Positions 42,831-52,284 are shown, numbered from the stretch's first letter. The stretch is 54,700 bases of DNA from an uncultured Bacilli bacterium (GCA_934129945.1 CAKOXC010000007.1:1-54700); one strand, 5' to 3'. The notes: a model not told the origin generated them from the sequence alone. Numbers and translations are program-made.

Positions 42831-42859
42831 AGTATATGCTCTATGTTAATTTATGTCAA
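42831..42859 (-). promoter_or_regulatory. Promoter of the marR-exporter operon
   Basis: TTGACA (42854-42859), a 17-base spacer and TATACT (42831-42836). Confidence 0.85.
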
Positions 42860-42881
42860 GAAAAAAACAAGAAAACTTGTT

Positions 42882-44228
42882 TTAATATCTTCCATTAAAT
42901 TGCTTAAAGCGTTTATTCTTTTTGTATACTCTATCTCTATCTACTAAAACAACTGGAGTTTTTTTAAACCATTCTGGAATAATTGAAAAATCTTTTGTAT
43001 CAGCATCTAAATAAGAATCTAATAAAAATGCATTCGTACCACGGGATCCATTAATTAATGTATCATTTAAAATATAGCCATTTTTGTCTAATTCATTTTC
43101 CCATAGTTTAAGAATATTCAAACTAATATTATTGGCAGGAGTCTTTAAATACTTTTGAACTTCTATACCTAAAACTACCATATTATTTTGGTCTCTTTTA
43201 AAAATTTCTTCTTCATTTTTCAAAATCAAGTATAAATTTGGGCATATAACATCTTCATAAGACCATTTAAATTTAACTAGTTTAAAGATAAAATCACCAA
43301 CTCGGTAACATATTGCAGTGGAACCAGATCCTAAGAATTCAGTTCTTTTATCTTTACTTAAATCTAAATATTTTTCTGTCCATTCATATAGTTTGGGCAT
43401 AAATTCACTATCAAGAATTTTCTTTTCAAAAGATTCACTACCATAAATTTTCAAAAGTATTTCTAACTCATTAGTCAAAGTTTTATCAAGTTTCTTTTTA
43501 TAATTATTATATAAAGTATAAAACATTGTATTAGTTTTGCTAAAATACATATTTATATCTTTTTCTAATTCCTCTTTGTCATTATCTAAAAGTAATTTAG
43601 CCATTGAGTTTTTAGAATAATTGTTAAATATAAATTCTCTTATGTTTTCAAAGTCAATAAGACTATATTTTTTTATAGCAATTGCTAAAGTACATAGGTC
43701 ATTTGAATTCATAACTTCATCACTGTTTTTTAAATAATTTAAAATATTAGGAAACAATTCTCTAAATAATTTAAAATTATAATTTATTAAATATGTCATA
43801 AATAAATATCTTATATGTAAATTCTTGTTATTTTTGAATGTATTTAGTAATTTTTGGTTTTTACTAGAAATACCATAGAAAAAAACTATTTTTAATTTAT
43901 TTTCGTCAAACTTTTCAAAATTTTTAATGACATATTCAATTCCCCAATCTGTAGAATTTAAAATATTAAATAGCTTATTTTGATCTATCATATTATCTAA
44001 ATTATATTTTTCTAACAAATAAATTGTTTGATATTCAAAATCTTTCAAATCATAAATAAGTTCAAAACAAAACTCGGGATACTTGTCTAAAATTTCTTGT
44101 AATATTAAATCAATTATTGCAATTTTATCTTCACTTTTTTTTATTTCATTTATTAACTTATTTTTATCATATTTATTTATTAAAATTTCTATATCATTAT
44201 TTTTATAATAATCAAATGTTTCAAACAT
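42882..44228 (-). CDS. Unknown protein: helical N-terminus plus protein-kinase-like loop
   Basis: I do not recognise the whole protein (448 residues). The first 270 residues look like a helical-repeat scaffold rich in Leu, Asn, Lys and Tyr. From about residue 293 the sequence FLGSGSTAICYRVGD then FIFKLVKF resembles a kinase glycine-rich loop followed by the beta-3 Lys. No clear HRD or DFG motif was found in the remaining 130 residues, so it may be a very divergent kinase or a pseudo-kinase. A promoter TTGACA/TATAAT lies at 44256-44283 and AAAGGGG precedes the ATG. Neighbours on the same strand are a lone receiver and a papain-like protein. Confidence 0.6.
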   Translation of the reverse strand: MFETFDYYKNNDIEILINKYDKNKLINEIKKSEDKIAIIDLILQEILDKYPEFCFELIYDLKDFEYQTIYLLEKYNLDNMIDQNKLFNILNSTDWGIEYVIKNFEKFDENKLKIVFFYGISSKNQKLLNTFKNNKNLHIRYLFMTYLINYNFKLFRELFPNILNYLKNSDEVMNSNDLCTLAIAIKKYSLIDFENIREFIFNNYSKNSMAKLLLDNDKEELEKDINMYFSKTNTMFYTLYNNYKKKLDKTLTNELEILLKIYGSESFEKKILDSEFMPKLYEWTEKYLDLSKDKRTEFLGSGSTAICYRVGDFIFKLVKFKWSYEDVICPNLYLILKNEEEIFKRDQNNMVVLGIEVQKYLKTPANNISLNILKLWENELDKNGYILNDTLINGSRGTNAFLLDSYLDADTKDFSIIPEWFKKTPVVLVDRDRVYKKNKRFKQFNGRY

Positions 44229-44255
44229 ACATATACCCCTTTTTTGTAAGGATTT

Positions 44256-44283
44256 ATTATACTTAAATATTTAAAAATGTCAA
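44256..44283 (-). promoter_or_regulatory. Promoter of the kinase-like gene
   Basis: TTGACA (44278-44283), a 16-base spacer and TATAAT (44256-44261). It starts immediately after the receiver gene. Confidence 0.8.
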
Positions 44284-44284
44284 A

Positions 44285-44698
44285 TTATTTTTTTAAAGTT
44301 TTTCTTTTCATATCATTCATTTTCTGAAGTATTTTTAAAAATTCTTCATCCAGTAGAATATTAGAATCATATTGAATAAAGAAATCATAATTATTTGGTT
44401 CTAAATTCCCTGCTGAGCATACAATTATTTTTAAATTATTCAACTCATAATTTTTTCTAATTTCATTTATTATATCTAAGGCACACTCTTTTAATGTTCT
44501 TTCATCATCAAAAATAGGTAGATAATTATCACAAATAACTAAATCATATGTCATTAAACCACTAGTTTTTTCAATTGCATAAAGACCACTAGTTTTTGAT
44601 TTTTTCCAGGTTATAACCGGATTAATAAATATCCTATTTAGTGATTCTTTTATATCTTTATATTTATAGCCATTATCTTCAATAATTAAAATATTCAT
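44285..44698 (-). CDS. Stand-alone response-regulator receiver-like protein
   Basis: A 137-residue protein with the outline of a receiver domain: NILIIEDN at the start with the acidic pair, the phosphorylatable Asp in DLVICDNYLP near 54, and a Ser in IIVCSAGN near 96 at the position of the switch Ser/Thr. The conserved Lys near the end is not obvious (FIQYD). There is no output domain. It lies 25 bases downstream of the papain-like gene and 56 bases upstream of the kinase-like gene on the same strand. No histidine kinase is nearby. Confidence 0.65.
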   Translation of the reverse strand: MNILIIEDNGYKYKDIKESLNRIFINPVITWKKSKTSGLYAIEKTSGLMTYDLVICDNYLPIFDDERTLKECALDIINEIRKNYELNNLKIIVCSAGNLEPNNYDFFIQYDSNILLDEEFLKILQKMNDMKRKTLKK

Positions 44699-44723
44699 TT
44701 TGTTTTTTACTTTCTATATTTTT

Positions 44724-46052
44724 TTAATTGCCAATTTCTATCAAAAAAATTGAATCAACCATTTCACTTGTACTCGGAAGTATAAATTTTTTACCCCAAC
44801 TTGAAACTATATAATCTCCTTCTTTTGTTATTCCAGTAACAGACATAGCATGTGCAGAGCCATTTTCTATATACTTTTCTCCTCTAGTTCCATCATCATT
44901 TGCATAATACAAATCATAATTACGTGCTCCAACAAAAATACTAGATCCTTGTTTTTTCAAATTTTCTATAAATTCATTATCTATTTGATAAATTTTAAAC
45001 TTATTACATACTTCTTTTGCATTTTTAAATACTGTAGAAGTAGAATCAACTTTATATTTATATTTTAAAAAAGCAGAAAAATATTTAATTGAATCATCTG
45101 TTAGTCCCTGAAAATTTTCTATAGCATATTGTATTTCTTCATCATTATTATTTTTTTGGCCAATCATTGCATCAAAAACTTTTTCTATAGATTTATCCGC
45201 ATAAAACTTATTAAAAACACTCTTGTTGACATAAATATATAAATCAACAACTAGTGGGGCATAATTATAATTTACTTCACCAAACTCATCTACGTTGTAC
45301 ATTGAAAATCCAAATGTTTCTAAGAATTCTTTTTCACGTCCTTCATATTTTTCAAATATACTATTTACAAATGCCACACTTCCACAACTACTAGATGTAA
45401 TTTTACTTAAAATCTGCTTCATTTGTTCTACAGTAGCGCTTGGAAATTGATTTTTTAATATTGAAGCCACAGTTGAGTTGTATTCTATTTTTTCACCTTC
45501 ACAAAAAAATTTTGAAACTTTAATATCTTGAATATTCGACTGAGATCCACCGTATTCGCGACCATCATTAAAATAGTTCAGATCTACAGATTTATCACTT
45601 ACATATCCATTAAAATAATTAGAGCCATTTTTATCTTGCATATTCATATGCTTAATAATTTCGCTTTTAATTATATTTCCATTTTCATCGTAAGTATAGT
45701 ATCTTCCAACATTTTTTCCATTAACATCTAATAAATTTTTAATTTTTTTTGTGCTAAGATTAAATTCATATATAACATTCTTTGTACCAACTCTTAAGGT
45801 ATCATCTTTTTCTTCAACATACTCAATTTCACAAAAATTTGAATTTATATTGTTTATTTTAAAGTATTCATTTGTCAAATTTATTTTTTCTTGATTTTTT
45901 GGAGCACTCAAATCCATAGTTTCAACATTGTCAAAATTATATGTATTATCTACTGTGTCCACGCGAACAAATTTTGCATTTTGCTCTAAAATTTGTCTTT
46001 TTAAATCACTAATTTTTATATTGTCCATATTTTCGAGATTAATCTCTCTCAC
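44724..46052 (-). CDS. Unknown protein with a papain-like cysteine-peptidase pattern
   Basis: I do not recognise the family (442 residues). The C-terminal half carries a possible papain-fold set: Cys in SSSCGSVAFVN near 222, His in GSAHAMSVTGI near 403, and SSWGKKF near 418, reminiscent of the papain NSWG stretch but with Ser for Asn. The N-terminal half is beta-rich with an RYYTYDENGNIIKSE segment like YD repeats. There is no signal peptide. It could be a peptidase, a peptidase-like effector or a toxin. It is the first gene of the run 46052 to 44285. Confidence 0.55.
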   Translation of the reverse strand: MREINLENMDNIKISDLKRQILEQNAKFVRVDTVDNTYNFDNVETMDLSAPKNQEKINLTNEYFKINNINSNFCEIEYVEEKDDTLRVGTKNVIYEFNLSTKKIKNLLDVNGKNVGRYYTYDENGNIIKSEIIKHMNMQDKNGSNYFNGYVSDKSVDLNYFNDGREYGGSQSNIQDIKVSKFFCEGEKIEYNSTVASILKNQFPSATVEQMKQILSKITSSSCGSVAFVNSIFEKYEGREKEFLETFGFSMYNVDEFGEVNYNYAPLVVDLYIYVNKSVFNKFYADKSIEKVFDAMIGQKNNNDEEIQYAIENFQGLTDDSIKYFSAFLKYKYKVDSTSTVFKNAKEVCNKFKIYQIDNEFIENLKKQGSSIFVGARNYDLYYANDDGTRGEKYIENGSAHAMSVTGITKEGDYIVSSWGKKFILPSTSEMVDSIFLIEIGN

Positions 46053-46091
46053 CTCACATATTTATATATTAACATAATATCTTTTAAAAGT

Positions 46092-46117
46092 AAAAAATGA
46101 CTCATTAAGAGTCATTT
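46092..46117 (-). terminator. Terminator of deoD
   Basis: AAATGACTC/GAGTCATTT arms are followed by T6 on the minus strand, between deoD and the papain-like gene. Confidence 0.82.
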
Positions 46118-46135
46118 AGCATAACTGAAAAACAG

Positions 46136-46885
46136 TTATAAAATAGAATCAAGTGCTAGATTAATCATATTATTTAAAGAAGTTTGTCTTTCTTCAATAG
46201 ACATGAAATCTTTTTTATATTTACTATCAACTATAGTAAGAATGCAAGCTGCACTTTTATCTAAGCTATTAGCAATATGAAATAAAGCAAAAGATTCCAT
46301 TTCTTCTCCAATTAAATCAATATTTTCTGGTACTCTAGCTAAAACATGTTCTGTATCAGAATAGAAACTAAATTGTTCTGTAGTAATCACTGTACCTTCG
46401 TGGATAGTTAAATTTTTAGTGCTTGCCACTTCTTTAATTTTTTTATTTAGCGTTGAAGTAGAATTAACTAAATGAATATTTTCACCATTATATGAATAAG
46501 CAAAGCTTCCTTCATTATAAGAAGAAGTAGCAAGAATCAACTCTCCAACATTCATATTTTCCTTAAGTGCTCCACATGTTCCTATTCTAATAATTTTTTC
46601 TACTCCAAAGAAGTAGAAAAGTTCAAAAGCATAAATACTCATAGAAGGCATACCCATGCCAGAACCCATCACTGTAACCCTTTTATTCTTATAATATCCA
46701 GTATATGCAAACATGTTTCTCGTATCACTTACAAGTTCATAATTATCCAAAAAATTCTCCGCAATATATTTTGCTCTTAACGGGTCTCCTGGCATTATAA
46801 CCACATCTGCAATACTTTCTTTCGTACAATTAATATGTACTGGTTTTAGACCATCTTGTACTTTCGGTGCTTTCACACTAATCAC
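46136..46885 (-). CDS. deoD: Purine-nucleoside phosphorylase, DeoD type
   Basis: A hexameric phosphorylase of purine nucleoside salvage: a nucleoside plus phosphate gives a base plus (deoxy)ribose 1-phosphate. Family stretches are VVIMPGDPLRAKYIAENFL near 29, GSGMGMPSMSIYAFEL near 75, RIGTCGAL near 98 and GEEMESFAL near 190, which holds the ribose-binding Glu. The protein has 249 residues, about 14 more at the N-terminus than most DeoD. The start is a GTG at 46885 or the GTG three codons later, and the ribosome-binding site is weak. It ends at a good terminator. Confidence 0.93.
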   Translation of the reverse strand: MISVKAPKVQDGLKPVHINCTKESIADVVIMPGDPLRAKYIAENFLDNYELVSDTRNMFAYTGYYKNKRVTVMGSGMGMPSMSIYAFELFYFFGVEKIIRIGTCGALKENMNVGELILATSSYNEGSFAYSYNGENIHLVNSTSTLNKKIKEVASTKNLTIHEGTVITTEQFSFYSDTEHVLARVPENIDLIGEEMESFALFHIANSLDKSAACILTIVDSKYKKDFMSIEERQTSLNNMINLALDSIL

Positions 46886-46973
46886 ACTCTCTTCTATTCT
46901 TAAAACTAGTTTAACACATCATTTGTAAACCAAAAAGCACTTATACGTAGTGTTTACATTTTAGTTTACATTT

Positions 46974-47750
46974 CTACTTTATCAATTTTCTAACGTTATC
47001 TATAGCATTTTTTTCAATACGTGAAACTTGAGCTTGAGAAATATTATATTCATTTGCAAGTTCAGTTTGAGTTTTTCCAAATATATATCTTGATATTAAT
47101 ACTTCTCTTTCTCTATCTTTTATATTATTCATCGCACGTCTTAAAGAAATTACCATATCTCTATCAGTATTAAAATCTTTTTTATCCGCAATTTGATCAA
47201 AAAGATATATTGTGTCTCCTCCATCATTATAAATTGGTTCAAAAATTGAAACAGGTTCTTTCAATGAATCAAGTGCATAATCAATTTGATATTCATTAAT
47301 ATTCAAACTTTTAGCTATATCCGCATTACTTGGACTAACACCATATTTTTTCTCATATTCATCTTTATATTTAATAATTTCGTACGCTAGTTCTTTAATA
47401 CTTCTACTTACTCTTATTGTAGTATTATCTCTAATATATCTTTTTACTTCTCCTAAAATTAATGGGCAAGCGTAAGTTGATAATTGTAAATTATAAGATA
47501 AATCAAAATTTTCTACAGCTTTTATTAGTCCAATCACACCAACTTGAAAAAGATCATCTAAATTATATTTTTGATTATTAAATTTTTTTAATATACTTAA
47601 AACAAGCTTTAAGTTACCATTTACTATTTCTTCTTTAGCCTGTGAATCACCTGCCTGATACTTTTTAAATAATTCTATAGTTTCTTCACTTTTTAATACT
47701 TTTAAATTATTTGTATTTATTCCTGTTATCTCTACTTTATAGTTTGCCAT
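46974..47750 (-). CDS. sigG: Late forespore sigma factor SigG
   Basis: Sporulation sigma factor of the forespore. The N-terminus YKVEITGINTNNLKVL matches SigG, where it is the contact site for the anti-sigma factor Gin, and separates SigG from SigF. Region 2 shows LDDLFQVGVIGLIKAVENFD and STYACPLILGEVKRY, region 3 follows with SIFEPIYNDGGD (typical of SigF/SigG), and region 4 ends with TQTELANEYNISQAQVSRIE. I start at the ATG at 47750 (AAAGGTGA upstream), giving 258 residues. An upstream GTATA and GCACATTAC spaced 15 bases (47770-47798) weakly resemble a SigF promoter. It is divergent from recU. Confidence 0.93.
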   Translation of the reverse strand: MANYKVEITGINTNNLKVLKSEETIELFKKYQAGDSQAKEEIVNGNLKLVLSILKKFNNQKYNLDDLFQVGVIGLIKAVENFDLSYNLQLSTYACPLILGEVKRYIRDNTTIRVSRSIKELAYEIIKYKDEYEKKYGVSPSNADIAKSLNINEYQIDYALDSLKEPVSIFEPIYNDGGDTIYLFDQIADKKDFNTDRDMVISLRRAMNNIKDREREVLISRYIFGKTQTELANEYNISQAQVSRIEKNAIDNVRKLIK

Positions 47751-47879
47751 TTTATCACCTTTCAGTTTAGTAATGTGCATTTTTTTTAATTTTTATACAG
47801 CCTTTCTAGTTAGTGTAAACAATGTTTGAAAATATAGAATAAAAAGTTATTTTATTGTATAATTAATTAAGGTGATATT

Positions 47880-48440
47880 ATGTTATATCCAAACAATATC
47901 AAAAAAGAGAAAAAAAGTTTCATAAATTATGGTAATAGAGGAATGGACTTAGAAAGTTTAATTAATGAAACTAATGAATATTATTTAAAAAATGATATTG
48001 CTTTAATATTTAAAAAGCCAACTCCTATTGGGATAGCTAAAGTAAGTTATAGTGCTTATGGAAAAAGTATTGATAAAGCTTATTTTAAAGAACAATCTAC
48101 ACTTGATTACAATGGACTATATAAAGGTAGATATATTGAATTTGATGCTAAAGAAACACTAAACAAGACTTCGTTTCCTTTATCTAATGTTCACCAACAT
48201 CAAATTGAACATATTAAAAAAGTTGTAAAGCATAAAGGAATTTGCTTTTTAATTATTAAAATGAATGGAATGTATTATATTTTATTAGGTCAAACATTTA
48301 TTGATTTCATAAATACTAATAAAAGAAAAAGTATACCATATGATTATATAAAAAATAATGCTTTTCAAATTACAGAAAAATATAATCCATCACTTGATTA
48401 TTTAAAAATAATTGATGAACTTATTAAGGAGGAAAAATAA
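47880..48440 (+). CDS. recU: Holliday junction resolvase RecU
   Basis: A PD-(D/E)XK nuclease that cuts four-way DNA junctions in Firmicutes. Signature stretches are NYGNRGMDLESLINETN near residue 20, a basic and acidic catalytic core with YIEFDAKET near 98 (the D and E-x-K-like residues), and HQHQIEHIKK near 113. The 186 residues are typical. AAGGTGATATT precedes the ATG. The stop overlaps the PBP1A start by one base (TAATG); the recU-ponA pairing is conserved in Bacillus and relatives. Confidence 0.95.
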   Translation: MLYPNNIKKEKKSFINYGNRGMDLESLINETNEYYLKNDIALIFKKPTPIGIAKVSYSAYGKSIDKAYFKEQSTLDYNGLYKGRYIEFDAKETLNKTSFPLSNVHQHQIEHIKKVVKHKGICFLIIKMNGMYYILLGQTFIDFINTNKRKSIPYDYIKNNAFQITEKYNPSLDYLKIIDELIKEEK

Positions 48441-51016
48441 TGGCAAAAATTAACGTCAAAAAAGTTAAAAATAAAATGAAAGATAAGGCTTCAAACGTAA
48501 AAGAAAAAGCCAAAAGTAAATTTGGAGGTAATTTAAAAACTTTAATAGTTATACTATTTTATACACTTGGTATTGTAGTAGCTGCTACTGTTTTGATATT
48601 TGGACTTTATATAATAATTACTGCTCCAGATTTTAATACAAAACAGTTGTATAAAAAAGAAGCTACTGTTTTATATGATAAAGACGGAAATGAAATAACA
48701 AGACTTGGTAATGAAAATAGAGTTTTAGTAACTTACGATGATTTACCTCAAACATTAGTCGATGCCTTAGTAGCTACAGAAGACTCAAGATTTTTTCAAC
48801 ATAATGGATTTGATGCAGCAAGATTTTTAAAAGCTTCTGTTGGTCAAGCACTTGGTAATTCTTCAGCCGGTGGTGCCTCTACTCTTACTATGCAACTTGT
48901 AAAAAATACCTATACATCTAATGAAGCTAGTGGTATGAAAGGAATCATTAGAAAATTTACAGATATATATATGGCTATATTTAAAATAGAAAAAACATAC
49001 ACTAAAGAAGAAATCATTGAATTCTATGTTAACAGTCAGTGGTTAGGAAATGGTAATATTAACTACAAAGGTGTTTACGGTGTTGAACAAGCTAGTCAAG
49101 AATACTTTGGAAAATCAGTTAAAGATTTATCTTTGCCAGAAAGCGCTTTATTAGTTGGTATGTTTAACAACCCAACAAGTTTTAACCCATTTAATTATCC
49201 AGAAAATGCTAAAAAAAGACAATCAGTCGTATTAAGTTTAATGGTTAAGCATGGATATATTACTAATAAAGAAAAAGAAAGAGCTGAAAGTATTCCTATT
49301 GAATCTCTTCTTGTTAATAGTGATAACAAATCTTATACAAATCCTTATCAGCCATTTATTGATTATGTTATAGAAAATGTCAAGAAAAATACTGGTGATG
49401 ATCCTTACTCAGTACCTATGTCAATTAAAACAACAATGGATAGAAGCATTCAAGATGTAGTTAATAATGTTACAAATGGTACTGGTGGGTATACATTTGT
49501 TGATGATAAAGTTCAAATGGGTATGGCTATTACCTCTACTAAAGATGGTAGCGTCATAGCTTTATCTGGTGGTAGAAATTATCAAGCTGCTGGTTTAAAT
49601 AGAGCAACTGATATAAGTAGACAACCAGGATCTACCGCAAAGCCTATATTTGACTACGGTCCTTATATTGAATATCAAAATGGTTCAACAAGTTCTTATT
49701 TCTTCGATGAACCATATACCTACTCTTCTGGTGGTTCTGTAAAAAACTATGATAATAGATATAAAGGTATGATTACAATGCGAGATGCCTTAGTTGATAG
49801 TAGAAATATTCCTGCTTTACAAGCATTCCAAGCAGTTGATTCTAATAAAATTGCTGAATTTGCTCACAACTTAGGAATTGACTACGGTGAAGGATTATAT
49901 GAATCATGTTCTATTGGTGGTTTTGATGGTGTTAATCCATTACAAATGAGTGCTGCTTATGCTGCATTTGGACGTGGTGGTGATTATATTGCACCATATG
50001 GTTATACAGAAATAACTTATTTAGAAAGTGATAAAACAATTAAATACAATTATGATAAAATTGAAGTAATGAGTGAAGAAACTGCTTATATGGTAACAGA
50101 TATGTTAGTTACTGGTGGAGCTAGTGGTGTTGGTGGTTCTATTAGAGTAAGTGGTACTGAAGTAGCTGCTAAAGGTGGTACAACTACAATGGATGCCTCT
50201 AGTAGAAAAGCTTTAGGTCTTCCTGATTCAGTAACTCCAGATCATTGGAATAATACTTATACAAGTGATTACTCTATATCATTGTGGTATGGATATGATA
50301 GATTATCTAAAGGTGGAAGTTATATTACTTCAACTCCTGGTAGCAAAGCAAGACGTGGTATAATGGCTGCTGTTGCTAATAAAGTTTATAAAAAGAATGC
50401 TAAATTTACTAAACCTAGTGGTGTTGTAAATATCACAGTAGAAAGAGAAACTATTCCAGCAACATTACCTAGTGAAAATACTCCTGATGATATGAAAATG
50501 TCAGCTTTATATAAATCAGGTACTGAACCTACAGAAGCATCAACAAGATACTCTACTCTAGATAATCCAACAAATGGTTCATTTACAGCAAGTGGCACTA
50601 CAGTCAACTTAACATGGACTGCTATTAAAACACCTGATGCAATTGATGAAACAGCTTTAGCTAATTATTTCAATACAGGTTATGGTCAATTTGCAGATAA
50701 ATATTATCAAAGAAGACTTGCTTATAATGCAAGTTACATAGGATCTATTGGTTATGAAGTATATCTAAATAATAATGGTAACTTAACTTATTTAGGATTT
50801 ACTAATAACAATTCTTACAGTTATAATGGCGATGGAATATCTAATTATACTTTTGTAATAAAATCTGCTTATAGTATATTTAAAAACAATCGCAGTTCTG
50901 GGTTAACAATTACATCTAAGTATGCTAATCCAGTAATACCTACTGTACCAGATACAACTACTGATACGACTACAAGCAATAGTCAAACAACTACAGTTAT
51001 ACCTGGTACTCCATAA
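48440..51016 (+). CDS. ponA: Class A penicillin-binding protein PBP1A
   Basis: A bifunctional peptidoglycan glycosyltransferase and transpeptidase. A basic cytoplasmic N-terminus is followed by a membrane helix near 33-60, then the GT51 domain with EDSRFFQHNGFD near 115 and GASTLTMQLVKN near 150. The transpeptidase domain shows the SxxK site in QPGSTAKP, the SxN site in DSRNIPAL and the KGGTT site. After about residue 690 comes a fibronectin-like segment and a Thr-rich tail (TTDTTTSNSQTTT), a likely wall-spanning part. AAGGAGG lies before the ATG. It has 858 residues and a bidirectional terminator after it. Confidence 0.96.
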   Translation: MAKINVKKVKNKMKDKASNVKEKAKSKFGGNLKTLIVILFYTLGIVVAATVLIFGLYIIITAPDFNTKQLYKKEATVLYDKDGNEITRLGNENRVLVTYDDLPQTLVDALVATEDSRFFQHNGFDAARFLKASVGQALGNSSAGGASTLTMQLVKNTYTSNEASGMKGIIRKFTDIYMAIFKIEKTYTKEEIIEFYVNSQWLGNGNINYKGVYGVEQASQEYFGKSVKDLSLPESALLVGMFNNPTSFNPFNYPENAKKRQSVVLSLMVKHGYITNKEKERAESIPIESLLVNSDNKSYTNPYQPFIDYVIENVKKNTGDDPYSVPMSIKTTMDRSIQDVVNNVTNGTGGYTFVDDKVQMGMAITSTKDGSVIALSGGRNYQAAGLNRATDISRQPGSTAKPIFDYGPYIEYQNGSTSSYFFDEPYTYSSGGSVKNYDNRYKGMITMRDALVDSRNIPALQAFQAVDSNKIAEFAHNLGIDYGEGLYESCSIGGFDGVNPLQMSAAYAAFGRGGDYIAPYGYTEITYLESDKTIKYNYDKIEVMSEETAYMVTDMLVTGGASGVGGSIRVSGTEVAAKGGTTTMDASSRKALGLPDSVTPDHWNNTYTSDYSISLWYGYDRLSKGGSYITSTPGSKARRGIMAAVANKVYKKNAKFTKPSGVVNITVERETIPATLPSENTPDDMKMSALYKSGTEPTEASTRYSTLDNPTNGSFTASGTTVNLTWTAIKTPDAIDETALANYFNTGYGQFADKYYQRRLAYNASYIGSIGYEVYLNNNGNLTYLGFTNNNSYSYNGDGISNYTFVIKSAYSIFKNNRSSGLTITSKYANPVIPTVPDTTTDTTTSNSQTTTVIPGTP

Positions 51017-51049
51017 AAAAATGTACAATTAATTTTGTACATTTTTTTT
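51013..51049. terminator. Bidirectional terminator between PBP1A and nth
   Basis: AAATGTACAA/TTGTACATTT arms have A and T runs on both sides, so the hairpin can end both converging transcripts. It overlaps the end of nth. Confidence 0.85.
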
Positions 51050-51664
51050 ATAATATTTACATTCATTTTTAAATAAACAAGATTCACATAAAGGATTTTT
51101 ACTTTTGCAAATATATCTTCCAAACAATACCATTTGATGATGGACTCTACTCCATTTATCTTTAGGTAAATATTTCATTAATTTCTTTTCTACCTTATAA
51201 ACATCATCATTTTTTAAAGCTAAATTAAGCCTTTTAGAGACTCTTTCTACATGAGTATCTACTGCTATGGCAGGAACATCATAAAGATTTGATAAAACCA
51301 CATTACAAGTCTTTCTACCAACACCAGGAAGCGATTCTAAGTACTTTCTGTCATTAGGTACCATTCCATTATAATTGCAAACTAAACTTTTTGCTATGTC
51401 AATCAAATACATACTTTTCTTTTTATAATTACCAAGAGAATAAATAATACTTTCTATATTCTTAGGATTACTATTTGCTAAGTCAAAAATATTATATTTA
51501 TCAAATAAAACCTTTGTAACTGCATTAACTCTTTTATCTGTACATTGAGCACTTAACATTGTTGCAATCAATAATTCATAATCTTTATTATATTCTAATT
51601 CACATTTTGGATTTGGAATCATTAAATCCAATTTGTTAGTAAATTCATTACTCTTCATTATCAT
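51029..51664 (-). CDS. nth: Endonuclease III
   Basis: A base-excision repair glycosylase and AP lyase for oxidised pyrimidines. The helix-hairpin-helix LPGVGRKTCNVVL near 109 contains the catalytic Lys, and the catalytic Asp is in AVDTHVERVSKRL near 134. The 4Fe-4S cluster cysteines are C-x6-C-x2-C-x5-C near 190-206. The 211 residues are typical. The gene overlaps dnaD by 17 bases, as in the dnaD-nth pair of Bacillus. The start may be the ATG at 51658, two codons later. Confidence 0.95.
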   Translation of the reverse strand: MIMKSNEFTNKLDLMIPNPKCELEYNKDYELLIATMLSAQCTDKRVNAVTKVLFDKYNIFDLANSNPKNIESIIYSLGNYKKKSMYLIDIAKSLVCNYNGMVPNDRKYLESLPGVGRKTCNVVLSNLYDVPAIAVDTHVERVSKRLNLALKNDDVYKVEKKLMKYLPKDKWSRVHHQMVLFGRYICKSKNPLCESCLFKNECKYYKKNVQN

Positions 51665-52283
51665 TTAACCAATCAAAATCAAAAATTTCATCATTTTTTT
51701 CAGTTTCTTTTTTAATTATATTATTTTTAACATCATCCATAGTTTTGTATCCTTTTCTCTTCCATTCATGTAAAACTGTATCTATGTACCTCATATTTGT
51801 AGCTCCATTATATACAGCTTCTTTTAAAGCACCTAAAATAAGTTCTTCACTAAAACCTATTTCTAAAAATCTATTGATGTATTCATATTCACTTGGAGAT
51901 AAAGTTCTAGCAAATTCTTGCTCAAAAGTAGTAAATATATTATCAGCATCTTGACTCTTTTTTGCTTCTGAATATTCCGTATTTATTAAATCATAAAAAT
52001 TATTTAAAGAAATACCATCATAGATTCTTCCTTCACTATCTTTACCTGTTTCAAAAGAAATCAATTTTTTACTCATTAATTTATTAAAAGCATCCATAAT
52101 CATTTCTTCATTAATACCCATATTTTTTTTGATTAAATCTATATCAAAAACACTAGTATCAGCATTTTCAAAATACAAAAGAAGCAAAAATTCATCCATA
52201 GATAATTTAAGCTCTAGTGCTTTACTAATCAAATGCTTTCCTACAATATATTTTTTTTCTTTTAATATATCATTAATATTCAT
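51648..52283 (-). CDS. dnaD: Primosomal protein DnaD
   Basis: A replication initiation protein that remodels DNA and helps load the helicase. An N-terminal winged helix (residues about 1-85) is followed by the DnaD C-terminal domain with FARTLSPSEYEYINRFLE near 118 and MRYIDTVLHEWKRKGYKT near 165-182, the YIDTVL-WK motif of the DnaD/DnaB family. It has 211 residues, followed by an acidic tail. It is one base downstream of cca and overlaps nth, so cca-dnaD-nth are likely one operon. Confidence 0.93.
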   Translation of the reverse strand: MNINDILKEKKYIVGKHLISKALELKLSMDEFLLLLYFENADTSVFDIDLIKKNMGINEEMIMDAFNKLMSKKLISFETGKDSEGRIYDGISLNNFYDLINTEYSEAKKSQDADNIFTTFEQEFARTLSPSEYEYINRFLEIGFSEELILGALKEAVYNGATNMRYIDTVLHEWKRKGYKTMDDVKNNIIKKETEKNDEIFDFDWLNDNEE

Positions 52284-52284
52284 A

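Noticed and set aside
46920..46973. Possible operator made of repeated GTTTACA/TGTAAAC motifs between sigG and deoD
   Set aside because: The copies are unevenly spaced and no dimer-like symmetry at a promoter is evident; AT-rich chance repeats are likely.
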